A stretch of DNA of 64,000 bases from an uncultured Desulfobulbaceae bacterium (lineage in GTDB: Bacteria; Desulfobacterota; Desulfobulbia; Desulfobulbales; BM004), in contig CAMYKS010000034.1 of NCBI GenBank assembly GCA_947259115.1, positions 1 to 64,000 of the forward strand, given 5' to 3'. The position numbers and the translations under genes are program-made. The stretch's first letter is position 1. Every line of letters starts with the position of its first letter. Shown here piece by piece: positions 34,669 to 44,065 of this stretch. A model generated the notes under the pieces. That model was not told where the DNA came from, made no database searches, and was given only the letters and a program-made list of their open reading frames with translations.

Positions 34669-36354
34669 TCAGGAACGGGTCAACTGACGGTATTTTATTC
34701 TGTGGGGCTGTTCGGCAGCAGCCCCCAGCCTTTTCTTTCTGTCCGCTTCATACTCAGAGTAATTGCCCTCAAACCAGACCACACGGCTGTTGCCCTCAAA
34801 GGCCAGGATATGGGTGGCGATTCTGTCCAGAAACCATCGGTCATGGCTGATGACAACCACGCAGCCTCCAAAATTTTCAAGGGCCTCTTCAAGGGCACGC
34901 AGGGTATTGACATCCAGGTCGTTGGTAGGCTCATCCAATAAAAGCACATTAGCCCCCTCTTTCAGCATACGTGCCAGGTGCACCCTGTTCCGCTCACCAC
35001 CGGAGAGTTGCCCCACTTTTTTCTGCTGGTCTGAGCCGGAGAAATTGAAACGCGCCACATAGGCCCGGGAATTAACTTCACGCTCACCCAGGGTAATGGT
35101 ATCCTGGTCATCTGCAATAACCTGCCAGATAGACTTGCCGGGATCCAGGGCATCGCGGCTCTGGTCAACGTAGGCCAGTTTGACCGTATCGCCCAGCCTG
35201 ATGGAGCCGCCGGTCGGCTGCTCCTGGCCGCTGATCATTTTAAACAGGGTTGATTTGCCGGCACCGTTGGGGCCGATGATGCCGACTATGCCACCGGGAG
35301 GCAGTTTGAAGCTCATAGCCTCAAATAAGAGCCTGTCACCAAAGGCCTTGGAGACAGAGTCAGCTTCAATAACAGTTTTGCCAAGCCGTGGGCCCGGGGG
35401 GATGTAGATCTCCTGGTCCCGGATTTTTTTCTGTACCTCCTGGTCGAGCAGGTTTTCATAGGAGCTGATCCTGGCCTTGGACTTGGCATGCCGCCCCTTG
35501 GGAGACATCCTGATCCACTCCAGTTCCCGCTGCAGGGTTTTCTGCCTTTCGCTCTCCTGTTTTTCTTCGCTCTTCAGCTTTTTCTGCTTCTGGTCCAGCC
35601 AGGAAGAATAGTTGCCCTTCCAGGGAATGCCGTGCCCCCGGTCAAGTTCAAGGATCCAGCCGGCAATATTGTCCAGGAAGTAACGGTCATGGGTTACGGC
35701 TATAACCGTACCTTCGTACTGCTGAAGATGATGCTCCAGCCAGGCCACCGATTCAGCGTCCAGGTGATTGGTTGGTTCGTCGAGCAACAGGATGTCGGGC
35801 TTCTGCAAAAGCAGTCTGCACAGCGCTACTCTGCGGCGTTCTCCACCTGATATGACGTTGATCGGCGTGTCTCCCGGGGGACAACGCAGGGCATCCATAG
35901 CCATTTCCAGTCTGCTTTCAATATCCCAGGCATCGAGAGCATCAAGCTTTTCCTGGACTTCCCCCTGGCGCTCTATGAGCTGGTTCATGGCAGCATCATC
36001 AAGGGGTTCGGCAAATTTTGCATTAATTTCATTGAATTCGGCCAGCAGGTCAACCTGCTCCCGGGCACCCTGCTTGACTATTTCCCAAACTGTATTTGTT
36101 TCACCTGCCAGGGGCTCCTGTTCCAGGTAGCCGATGCTGAAGCCGGGCGTCTTGGTTATCCTGCCGTTGTATTCCTGATCAATACCGGCCATAATACGCA
36201 AGAGAGTACTCTTGCCGGACCCATTCAGCCCCAGCACCCCGATTTTGGCACCATAAAAAAAAGAAAGGCTGATATCCTTGATGACCGGCTTTTTATCATA
36301 ATATTTGCTGACTCCGATCATGGAGTAGATTATCTTGTGTGGTTCACTGCTCAT
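34669..36354 (-). CDS. ettA: EttA, energy-dependent translational throttle protein (ABC-F)
   Basis: About 561 residues from ATG 36354, the normal EttA length; the frame is open to 36438 but the extra 28 residues are not family-like. Two ABC ATPase domains each have Walker A (GLNGSGKSTL and GPNGAGKSTL) and signatures (ISGGERRRV and LSGGERNRV), without membrane segments. The linker contains the arm and EttA-type RMSPKGRHAKSKARIS. It acts on the ribosome E site and gates elongation by ATP/ADP ratio. The upstream region is shared with the divergent M15 peptidase. Confidence 0.92.
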   Translation of the reverse strand: MSSEPHKIIYSMIGVSKYYDKKPVIKDISLSFFYGAKIGVLGLNGSGKSTLLRIMAGIDQEYNGRITKTPGFSIGYLEQEPLAGETNTVWEIVKQGAREQVDLLAEFNEINAKFAEPLDDAAMNQLIERQGEVQEKLDALDAWDIESRLEMAMDALRCPPGDTPINVISGGERRRVALCRLLLQKPDILLLDEPTNHLDAESVAWLEHHLQQYEGTVIAVTHDRYFLDNIAGWILELDRGHGIPWKGNYSSWLDQKQKKLKSEEKQESERQKTLQRELEWIRMSPKGRHAKSKARISSYENLLDQEVQKKIRDQEIYIPPGPRLGKTVIEADSVSKAFGDRLLFEAMSFKLPPGGIVGIIGPNGAGKSTLFKMISGQEQPTGGSIRLGDTVKLAYVDQSRDALDPGKSIWQVIADDQDTITLGEREVNSRAYVARFNFSGSDQQKKVGQLSGGERNRVHLARMLKEGANVLLLDEPTNDLDVNTLRALEEALENFGGCVVVISHDRWFLDRIATHILAFEGNSRVVWFEGNYSEYEADRKKRLGAAAEQPHRIKYRQLTRS

Positions 36355-36647
36355 GGGTACATAGTCCTTTACTGTATCTGTTAAGAATGAATCAAAGGGC
36401 ACCATTTTAAAAAGAGGCGCGAGCATACCATAAGTCAAAGAACAACGCCACTCATCTGAAAAGAAATTCCAAATGTTTATACGTAAAAATTTTGTGTCGT
36501 TTCCAGCTGCCTATTTATTTTTCTTGAGATTCAAAGTTGTCATTGTTATTATAACAAATTCGGGAGGATGGATGTTTCGTGTTTTATGCGGAGCCCATTC
36601 CTCAATTAAGCTGGTCGCTGTAAAAATTAAATTACGGCTGAAAGGTG

Positions 36648-37508
36648 ATGAGAAGAAGAGATTTTTTAAAAGCAATAACTGCAGGCGTCCTCCTGGGCGG
36701 TGTTGACCCGTATTCCCTTGTTTCTGCCGCTCAGTTATATCCTCAATCCCGCAGGCTTTCAAACTCTGAGTTTGATGTCAACATCAAAGACTATCTCCAC
36801 AAGATGCAGAATTTTGACCAGCCGCACACCGGAGATGTAGTCCTTGGCAAGAAAGAACTTACACTCCTCAGGTCATGCGTCACCAGGCTGAAACGGCTTC
36901 AACGTACAGTTGGGCACGGCAATTTCCATCTTTTAAGCTTTGATGACGGCCTGAGTTTTGCCCGCAACTATTCAAAAGTCGGGAGGTTTCCCAGAGAGGA
37001 ACTGGACTTTTTGGAAAGGATTTTTTACCAAGATAGCGCCGACTACGGTTTCTGGGGTGAAAAACCCATTGATAACATGACCACCCGAATCAACAAAAAA
37101 GAGGTGGTTAAAATACCGAAGTCGGGGAATTATCTTTACAGGGGAGACCCCCAGCAGAAGTACGAAAAGGTCAGAAAACACGTGGGCGACAAGTTGTATC
37201 TGACATCGGGCATCAGGGGAGTTGTCAAACAGTTCTACCTTTTTCTCAACAAGGCTAATGCAAATCAGGGCAACCTCTCCCTTGCCTCACGTTCTTTAGC
37301 TCCTCCTGGCTATTCTTTTCACGGCATCGCTGATTTTGATGTTGGGCAGATTGGTTACGGCTCTTTAAATTTCACGGGAAGATTCACCACAACGGAAGTT
37401 TTTAAAAAACTTGATGATCTTGCCTATGTCACTATCCGTTACCCCAAAAATAATTTCAAGGGGGTACGCTTTGAACCGTGGCATATCAAGGTCTATCCTG
37501 GTGTATAA
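36648..37508 (+). CDS. Exported M15-family peptidase (D,D-carboxypeptidase type) with Tat signal
   Basis: About 286 residues from ATG 36648 (AAAGG upstream; GTG 36645 also in frame). MRRRDFLKAITAGVLLGG is a twin-arginine signal. The zinc site of M15 peptidases is visible: PGYSFHGIADFDVG supplies SxH...D, and FEPWHIKV near the C-terminus supplies E and H. These enzymes trim peptidoglycan stem peptides. The N-terminal ~170 residues after the signal match no domain I know. Tat export suggests that the zinc is loaded before transport. Confidence 0.75.
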   Translation: MRRRDFLKAITAGVLLGGVDPYSLVSAAQLYPQSRRLSNSEFDVNIKDYLHKMQNFDQPHTGDVVLGKKELTLLRSCVTRLKRLQRTVGHGNFHLLSFDDGLSFARNYSKVGRFPREELDFLERIFYQDSADYGFWGEKPIDNMTTRINKKEVVKIPKSGNYLYRGDPQQKYEKVRKHVGDKLYLTSGIRGVVKQFYLFLNKANANQGNLSLASRSLAPPGYSFHGIADFDVGQIGYGSLNFTGRFTTTEVFKKLDDLAYVTIRYPKNNFKGVRFEPWHIKVYPGV

Positions 37509-37715
37509 ATCACCCGGCCTACAATGTTGGAGATATATTCAGCAAGTATATGCAGGGGGGATAAATTTCGCACAACTGTACAATAGCCTGCATTTATCAA
37601 AAACGGAAAGTATGTGCCAAACATTTAAAGGTTTTACCTGCCTGTTATGTTGTTAGAAAGGTGCTTTGGGCAATATCTGACAACACATCCGTAAGAACAA
37701 GGGAGCCAGCTGGAA

Positions 37716-38756
37716 ATGAATGTACGTGAAGTAAGGATTGTGCTGACCCGCTTACAGTCATATGCCGGTCTGGTATTTTTACTGTTGTTTGTCCCCACAG
37801 CCGTTGTCGGTTGCCAAACGCTCAGATCATCTGAACCCATAGTGCCTATAGCTGAGTATGAAAAAATGCTGGTCGGCAGGCTGGACGCTGATTATGTCGG
37901 CACCGAGAACTGTCTTGCCGCCTGCCATTACCATGATCAGATACGGCTAGATTTTGAGGCCAGCACCATGGGTGCCCAGATGGCGGCCGATTCGGATTTG
38001 CCCATGATTGACTGCGAATCCTGCCATGGTCCGGGAAGTCTTGCCATACAGGGTTTGACTCCAGAGAAGGTGGCAGTCGATGCTGCGGCGGGCAGGCAGA
38101 CCCCCTGTGATTATGAAACTTTGATTGTTTTAAAGGCTCTTCCGGCCCAGGCTCAGTCACTGCTGTGCCTCAAGTGTCACACTGCCAATGCTACCTTCAA
38201 CCTGCATGAGTGGAATGCAGGAGCCCATGCACTTGGCGATGTTTCCTGTTTCCCCTGTCATGATGTGCATGCCGGACCTGACTTGATTACCAGCCCCAAG
38301 GATACGAAGGAAATGTGTTTCAAGTGCCACAGGGAACAGGCAGCGGAATTCCGGCTTCCAAGCCACCATCCTGTAATGGAGGGAAAATCATTCTGCACCG
38401 ATTGCCATCAGCCGCACGGGACCTTTCATGATAATTTATTGCGGGAGGAAACAGTGCGCGCCACCTGCGTGCGGTGTCATGGCGAGGTTGAAGGACCCTA
38501 CCTCTACGCTCATGCAGACCTGATGAATGACGACTGCACTATCTGCCATGCTGATCACGGCTCCGTGAACAATAATCTTTTAAAATTGTCCGAACCCTAT
38601 CTTTGTCTGCAATGCCATGTCGGGCACAGAACATCGAGTGATCCGGCAACCGGTGAAACAAAAGGTGTCTTTTATACCCGCTGTACGGATTGTCATTCCC
38701 AGGTCCACGGAACAGATGTTCCATCGGCAAGCGGCAGGGGGAATTTTACCCAATAA
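37716..38756 (+). CDS. Decaheme c-type cytochrome, MtrA/DmsE family
   Basis: 346 residues with ten heme-binding sites: nine CX2CH (CESCH, CLKCH, CFPCH, CFKCH, CTDCH, CVRCH, CTICH, CLQCH, CTDCH) and a first site CLAACH that is CX3CH. The N-terminal hydrophobic stretch ends in AVVGC, a possible lipobox, so it may be lipid-anchored. MtrA-type proteins sit inside an outer-membrane barrel and carry electrons across it. The next gene is an MtrB-like barrel, 17 bases after the stop, and a large multiheme lipoprotein follows. It contains no other domain. Confidence 0.88.
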   Translation: MNVREVRIVLTRLQSYAGLVFLLLFVPTAVVGCQTLRSSEPIVPIAEYEKMLVGRLDADYVGTENCLAACHYHDQIRLDFEASTMGAQMAADSDLPMIDCESCHGPGSLAIQGLTPEKVAVDAAAGRQTPCDYETLIVLKALPAQAQSLLCLKCHTANATFNLHEWNAGAHALGDVSCFPCHDVHAGPDLITSPKDTKEMCFKCHREQAAEFRLPSHHPVMEGKSFCTDCHQPHGTFHDNLLREETVRATCVRCHGEVEGPYLYAHADLMNDDCTICHADHGSVNNNLLKLSEPYLCLQCHVGHRTSSDPATGETKGVFYTRCTDCHSQVHGTDVPSASGRGNFTQ

Positions 38757-38773
38757 AGGTTGTGGTATATGTC

Positions 38774-40750
38774 ATGAAAAGAATACTTCTCCTAGGCGGA
38801 TTTTTTTTTCTGTTTATCTGCAGCGCCTTACCTGTAGCGTCTGAAGAATCAGCTGATGAGCTTGCGCTCTTTGAAAGCCTCGACATTGAAGGGGACTATG
38901 CCTACGAATTTCCTGCCATCCCACCGTCGGCCCATTTACACCTGGGCTACCGTTTCGTTGACCTGGATGATTCTAGCCGGGTATTCGAATATGAATACCT
39001 GAAGGATTCCGTTATATTCGGAGGTGACCTGAGAACATTCATGTTTCCGCACAGGTTTTACCTGAACTTTGATTTTGCCAATAAAAAGGACTATTTCGGT
39101 GATCTGCGCTATGCCTATGGAGATATTGTTCTCTTTCGCTGGCTCAATAATTCCTATTACCATAACCTGGAGAATATCCTGCTCCATGATTATGATCCGC
39201 TGACATCATCACCGGGTGTTGACATTCGGGATGCAGGCGATGGGTACGGAATTGGTACACGGGAGAATAAGTTTCACCTGATGGCTAAGGTTCCCCGCTT
39301 TCCTCTGCATCTTTATTTTGACGGCTTTTATCTTGTTAAGGATGGCGACGTGCAGCAGCGAAATCTGCTGGGCTCCGGTTTTTTCAACAACCTGCAGCGG
39401 GTCTCGCAGAGAAGGAGACTTGATAACACAACCAGAATCTACAAGATCGGTGCCAACAGCCATTTCGGTCTGGTTGAAGTGGATTTTGCCCATATTGAAA
39501 AACGCTTTGATGTTGATAAGGCCCCGGTCCTGGCAGATGCATATTCGGGCAGCGGTTTACGTCCGGCAGGAGTCTATGAGCACAGCCGCATTCCGGAACT
39601 GGAAGGCTCGGGAAACACCTTTAAAATCCATACGTCATATACCGGGCAATGGGTGGCGTCCGCGAGTTTCCTGCAGAACGACAGGAAGAATAAATACAGT
39701 GGGGCAAAATCAGATGTAAAGATCGGCGCAGGATCTCTGATGTGGAATCCCATGACAAGCCTGGCTTTTGCCCTCAGGTATACGCACAGAGACCTTGACA
39801 ATAAAAATCCTGCCCATGTCGATATCTCAAATTTTGCAGATCCTGCAAGCACTCTGTCCTACTCAGTGAAGCGGCCCATCTCATCCAATACCGATACGCT
39901 TCACCTGATAGGCAGATACAGGCCTAAAAAGGGGCTGACCTTCAGGGCAAAATACAACTACCAGAAGGTTGACCGTTCACGTGCCGGTATTTGGAGCCTG
40001 CCGGATTCCACCACGAGAAACGGTATAACCCTGACTGCCGATACCCGCCTGCATAGTACCGTTCTGTTTAACCTGAAATATGCCTACAAAAATGTCGACG
40101 ATCCTGCCTATAACACCGAGCCCGAAGATTCCAATGCAGGCAGCCTTGCCCTGACATGGCTGCCCCATCCTGCAGTCAATCTGCTTTTCGGCTATGACCT
40201 TGACAGGCAGGAAAGGGATAACCTCAATTTTGCCAATACGGATGACCCCCGGGACCGTGAGGTAGACCTGGATAATGCCCGGATTCTGGCGACCTTTCAG
40301 CTTTCCCCTAAATTAACCATGAGTACCACTTACAGTTACATGCGGTATGAAGTGGTTCAGGACCTGGCCTATGAAAACCTGGCTGGAGAGCCACAGATTG
40401 ATAAAAATGTGTCCATGCATCAAAAAGCCCATGTTTTCAACCTGGGAGGCTATTATCATCTGTCCGAGGCTCTATACCTCTTGGGTGAGGTTACCTACAC
40501 CAGGAGTAAGGGAAAATTTAACCCCTCCAGTGCTGATCTGCTGGAGCCCGTTTCCGTTGCCTCGTTTTCGAGAATGGAGCAAGACTATCTCCTTTTGCAT
40601 CTGGGGGGGCGGTATATGTTTGATCGCGGCCTGAGTATGGATCTGGATTACCGGTATGGTGATCTTGAAGACAGGCTTGATAACATCTATGACGATATTG
40701 AAGATGGCGAAGCCCATATCGTCATGTTGAGTGCCACTAAGAAATGGTAA
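38774..40750 (+). CDS. MtrB/PioB-like outer-membrane beta-barrel
   Basis: About 658 residues from ATG 38774, where the signal peptide MKRILLLGGFFFLFICSA begins; the frame is open back to 38690 without a signal. The remainder alternates polar and aromatic residues in the pattern of long beta strands, and the C-terminus ends in AHIVMLSATKKW with a terminal aromatic. The position after the MtrA-like gene is that of mtrB. It would form the sheath through which the decaheme cytochrome spans the outer membrane. I see no N-terminal CXXC after the signal, unlike Shewanella MtrB. Confidence 0.82.
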   Translation: MKRILLLGGFFFLFICSALPVASEESADELALFESLDIEGDYAYEFPAIPPSAHLHLGYRFVDLDDSSRVFEYEYLKDSVIFGGDLRTFMFPHRFYLNFDFANKKDYFGDLRYAYGDIVLFRWLNNSYYHNLENILLHDYDPLTSSPGVDIRDAGDGYGIGTRENKFHLMAKVPRFPLHLYFDGFYLVKDGDVQQRNLLGSGFFNNLQRVSQRRRLDNTTRIYKIGANSHFGLVEVDFAHIEKRFDVDKAPVLADAYSGSGLRPAGVYEHSRIPELEGSGNTFKIHTSYTGQWVASASFLQNDRKNKYSGAKSDVKIGAGSLMWNPMTSLAFALRYTHRDLDNKNPAHVDISNFADPASTLSYSVKRPISSNTDTLHLIGRYRPKKGLTFRAKYNYQKVDRSRAGIWSLPDSTTRNGITLTADTRLHSTVLFNLKYAYKNVDDPAYNTEPEDSNAGSLALTWLPHPAVNLLFGYDLDRQERDNLNFANTDDPRDREVDLDNARILATFQLSPKLTMSTTYSYMRYEVVQDLAYENLAGEPQIDKNVSMHQKAHVFNLGGYYHLSEALYLLGEVTYTRSKGKFNPSSADLLEPVSVASFSRMEQDYLLLHLGGRYMFDRGLSMDLDYRYGDLEDRLDNIYDDIEDGEAHIVMLSATKKW

Positions 40751-40757
40751 TCTGTTG

Positions 40758-41693
40758 ATGCGAGGAAAAATTTTTTCTATCTGCCGTCTGCTGCTGCTTG
40801 TGGCAGTATTTATTTTATGCGGCCAGGTGGCATCCCAAGCCAAAACCGTCGGCATTTTGATGACCGGTGGCATCCCCTATTACCATGCAATCCATCAGGC
40901 ACTGCTTGATGAGATGTCAGTTTATTTCAGTGAGCAGGATATTGAAGTAGTCCTGCAGACACCCCTGCCGAACCCCATGTCCTGGACCAATGCCGCCAGA
41001 AAATTGAAGGCCCTCGGAGCTGATGCGATTGTAACCTATGGCTTGCCGGCAACACTGGCCACCATGAAAGAGGTGGGCAATATACCCATTATCTTTGGCG
41101 GCGTCTACAGCCCGGAGACCATGAACATAGGGGGCAAGAACACGACAGGCATCAGTTCCACGGTATCGATGCGGACAGTACTCAGAAAACTCTTTGATAT
41201 TTCCAAGCCGGCGAACATTGGCATCGTTTTTAACAAAACGGAGAAGGATTCCATCATCCAGGCCCGGGAGGTCAGGAAATTTGAGAAACAGCTCGGTTTC
41301 AATACGGTCCTTTTAAATATTTCCACTGGGATTACACCTGCGAAGATCCAAAAATGTTACCCCCTGATTCTGACATCCTGTTCACCCGGCATGTGCAAAC
41401 CCAACATGCCGGAATTTGTCGGCCTGGCCCGCAAGAACAAAGTACCGACAATCGCATTAATCAGTGGCGCCGAAAGTATGGTCGTGCTGACATTTTCTGC
41501 CGCAGCCAAGGAACAGGGGCAACAGGCGGCAGACATACTCAGAAAAGTTCTTCAAGGTGAAAAGCCGGAGAATATTCCGATCCGGCGCACGAAGCAGTTT
41601 GAATTCATAGTAAACCTTAAAGAAGCCCGGATCATGGAGATTGATATCCCTGCAAATATTCTCAATTCCGCCACCAGAGTAATAGAAGAGTAA
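40758..41693 (+). CDS. ABC-type periplasmic substrate-binding protein (TrpX/PF04392-like)
   Basis: About 311 residues from ATG 40758; the frame opens at GTG 40731, inside mtrB. The signal peptide RLLLLVAVFILCGQVASQA is followed by KTVGILMTGGIPYYHAIHQAL and a type-I binding-protein fold with GVYSPETMN and GISSTVSMRT. This group normally works with an ABC permease, but none is present. Located between a barrel and a surface cytochrome, it may be a sensor component or a maturation helper. The ligand is unknown. Confidence 0.7.
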   Translation: MRGKIFSICRLLLLVAVFILCGQVASQAKTVGILMTGGIPYYHAIHQALLDEMSVYFSEQDIEVVLQTPLPNPMSWTNAARKLKALGADAIVTYGLPATLATMKEVGNIPIIFGGVYSPETMNIGGKNTTGISSTVSMRTVLRKLFDISKPANIGIVFNKTEKDSIIQAREVRKFEKQLGFNTVLLNISTGITPAKIQKCYPLILTSCSPGMCKPNMPEFVGLARKNKVPTIALISGAESMVVLTFSAAAKEQGQQAADILRKVLQGEKPENIPIRRTKQFEFIVNLKEARIMEIDIPANILNSATRVIEE

Positions 41694-41728
41694 ACGAAAA
41701 ACACAGAGCAGAAAATCAGGTGAACACT

Positions 41729-43984
41729 ATGTCAGATGTTATGGAGTCACTGCCAACAGCACTTAAAGTCTGTCTGGCAGTTTTCCTGCTTGCCTTGCTA
41801 CTCATATCCTGCAGCTCAAGCAGTTCCCGGTCAGGTGGTGACGGCCAGGATTCAGAGACCCAGTATGTCGGCATTCCGGAATGTTATCTCTGTCATGCAG
41901 ATGGTTCCATAGAACGGTTTGCCGGAAAACAGGTTGTCTCAAAGTGGCTCAACGGCCCCCATGGCAATAATGAATCAATCGATGCTATGTTTCAGAAAAT
42001 TGACCTGCATCCGGAGAATAGCGGTTTCCCGTACTATGGTTTCCAGGGATTGGGCGCAGAGCCCGATTGTACATCTGTTTGCCATGATCAGCTGGGTGAC
42101 GGGGAATTGCTGCAAGACTTCTGGGATGGGGAGGGAGTGGATTACCTTGGCAGAGTCAACAGGCCTTTAGTGGGCTGTGAGAGTTGCCACGGCCGGGGTA
42201 ATGCCCATTTCGGTATCGGTCCGCTGCAATTCCCAAGGCCTGATGCGGCCCGCTGCGGTCAGTGCCATAACAGTGCATTTGCTCATAACGAGTTTACTCC
42301 AGAGGGGGACAATATCCATGAGGACTATCTCTCTTCCCCCCATGCGAATTCCATCGAGACCCCCAACTATGAGGAGGGCAGCAATAGCGATGTACGGGCT
42401 CTGTGCGCCAAGTGTCATACCGATGAAGGCGCAAGACTTTACAGGGATGTCAGCGGCGGCCACGATGAACTGGTAACGGAACTGGAGAACGGGACCCCTG
42501 TGGAAAATGCCACCGTGGTCCAGTGCCGTACCTGCCATAATCCACATGATCCGCATGAGTTGCTTTTTGGGGACCTGCTGGATGGGGAAGAGAATGTACA
42601 ACAGTCAGCCGAATACCGCACCTGTTCCAACTGCCATCAGAATAATGGAAGTTTCGGTCTGGCCGACGGCTTTCACGGGGAAAACAGCGGTTTTTCCTGG
42701 AGTGGCGGACCTCCGGCATTTCCCGTGGGAATCCCTCCTTTTCAAGCCGATGGGATTATCTATGATACCCACTTTGATAATCCCGCAACCACCGGCATTG
42801 AAGGCTATAACATGGGGCCATTTACAGGCGGCAGGTCCGGCCTGGCAAGCGCACGGACCTGCCGTGACTGCCATAACGTTCATGCTGCTGACACCACTCT
42901 CAATAATCAATGGGCCAGGTCCGGCCATGGCGGGCATATCGCCGAGGCCAAGGAGGCAGCTGACAGTTCCGATCCGCGGAACATCCTTGATGCAGCTGTG
43001 GAAGGTTCTCCCTTTGATTTTTATAATTTTGCCACTTTTGCCGGCGGTTTTTGCTCCCGCTGCCATACAGCTACAGGCGCCATGAATTATTTCAATGATC
43101 CTGAAAATTATACACCGAGAAACAATGACTTTTCCCATTTGTCAGGGGAGCAGAAAGAACTGATATACTGCTGGGCCTGCCATGCAAATAATTCAGGAGC
43201 GCTGCGTGATCCTGGTCCCATTAGAGCTGAATATTCCAATGCACCCCATACCTACCCGGATCTCACCGGCTCCAATATGTGTATGGCATGTCATGCAGGG
43301 CGTGAAAGTGGTGAAACTATCAAGAATTCCGACGATGATTTCAGTGATAAGGAATTTGTTGATTCCCATTACCTTACGGCAGGAGGTACATTGTTCTCCA
43401 CCACTGGTTATGAGTTTGCTGGACGTGATTATTCCAACTCCATATATTTTGGTCATGACAGGGTTGGTTTGGCCAGCCCTCCCCAACCCGGCGATAATGG
43501 GCCATGCATCGCCTGCCATATGAAAACAGAGGAAGGCCATCTCTTTCTTGCCGTTGCAAAGAACACAATTGGCCAAGTAGATGAGTTGACTTCTTTTGAG
43601 CAGACCTGTTCCAATTGCCATTCCGGTCCGGAGGATCTGATCGGCCTGGTCAATGAGCTGGATGAAGGATTTAATGCAGCTCTTGAAGCCTTGCGGCTTG
43701 AGCTGGCAAAAAATGGTTTTACATTTCTGGAGGTATTCCCCTATTTCAGTAACACTGATTGGACATCTGCCGGGGATCCATCCGGAAAGAACAATATGGG
43801 GGCGGCATTTAACCTTAACCTGCTCATCCATGAGCCGGGCGCTTATGTCCATAATCTGCAGTATGCGAAAAAGCTAATCTATGACTCCATTGATTACCTG
43901 GATGACGGGATCTTAAATTCCTCTGTGGAGAGTACCCTTGGGGCAGGAGCTGCATTTGACTTTCTTGTTGACACAAGGCCTTAA
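41729..43984 (+). CDS. Multiheme (13-site) cytochrome c lipoprotein
   Basis: About 751 residues; frame open from GTG 41720, with ATG 41729 the better start (MSDVMESLPTALKV). The signal ends at LLLISCSSSSS, a clear lipobox. Thirteen heme-binding sites follow: twelve CX2CH and one CX3CH (CTSVCH, second site). Most sites cluster between residues 50 and 500, with a heme-poor C-terminal region. Following MtrA- and MtrB-like genes, it is the expected cell-surface terminal cytochrome of an electron conduit. Partner minerals or cells are unknown. Confidence 0.85.
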   Translation: MSDVMESLPTALKVCLAVFLLALLLISCSSSSSRSGGDGQDSETQYVGIPECYLCHADGSIERFAGKQVVSKWLNGPHGNNESIDAMFQKIDLHPENSGFPYYGFQGLGAEPDCTSVCHDQLGDGELLQDFWDGEGVDYLGRVNRPLVGCESCHGRGNAHFGIGPLQFPRPDAARCGQCHNSAFAHNEFTPEGDNIHEDYLSSPHANSIETPNYEEGSNSDVRALCAKCHTDEGARLYRDVSGGHDELVTELENGTPVENATVVQCRTCHNPHDPHELLFGDLLDGEENVQQSAEYRTCSNCHQNNGSFGLADGFHGENSGFSWSGGPPAFPVGIPPFQADGIIYDTHFDNPATTGIEGYNMGPFTGGRSGLASARTCRDCHNVHAADTTLNNQWARSGHGGHIAEAKEAADSSDPRNILDAAVEGSPFDFYNFATFAGGFCSRCHTATGAMNYFNDPENYTPRNNDFSHLSGEQKELIYCWACHANNSGALRDPGPIRAEYSNAPHTYPDLTGSNMCMACHAGRESGETIKNSDDDFSDKEFVDSHYLTAGGTLFSTTGYEFAGRDYSNSIYFGHDRVGLASPPQPGDNGPCIACHMKTEEGHLFLAVAKNTIGQVDELTSFEQTCSNCHSGPEDLIGLVNELDEGFNAALEALRLELAKNGFTFLEVFPYFSNTDWTSAGDPSGKNNMGAAFNLNLLIHEPGAYVHNLQYAKKLIYDSIDYLDDGILNSSVESTLGAGAAFDFLVDTRP

Positions 43985-44065
43985 TGAATAAGGGTATCTG
44001 CCCTTGCCAGGCTTTATTCTTCCCGTCTCATTCTTGCTGCAATTTACAAAAGTCAGGAGATGCAC

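Noticed and set aside
42507-43085. 192-codon plus-strand frame inside the surface cytochrome
   Set aside because: It is a second-frame shadow of the heme-rich coding sequence.
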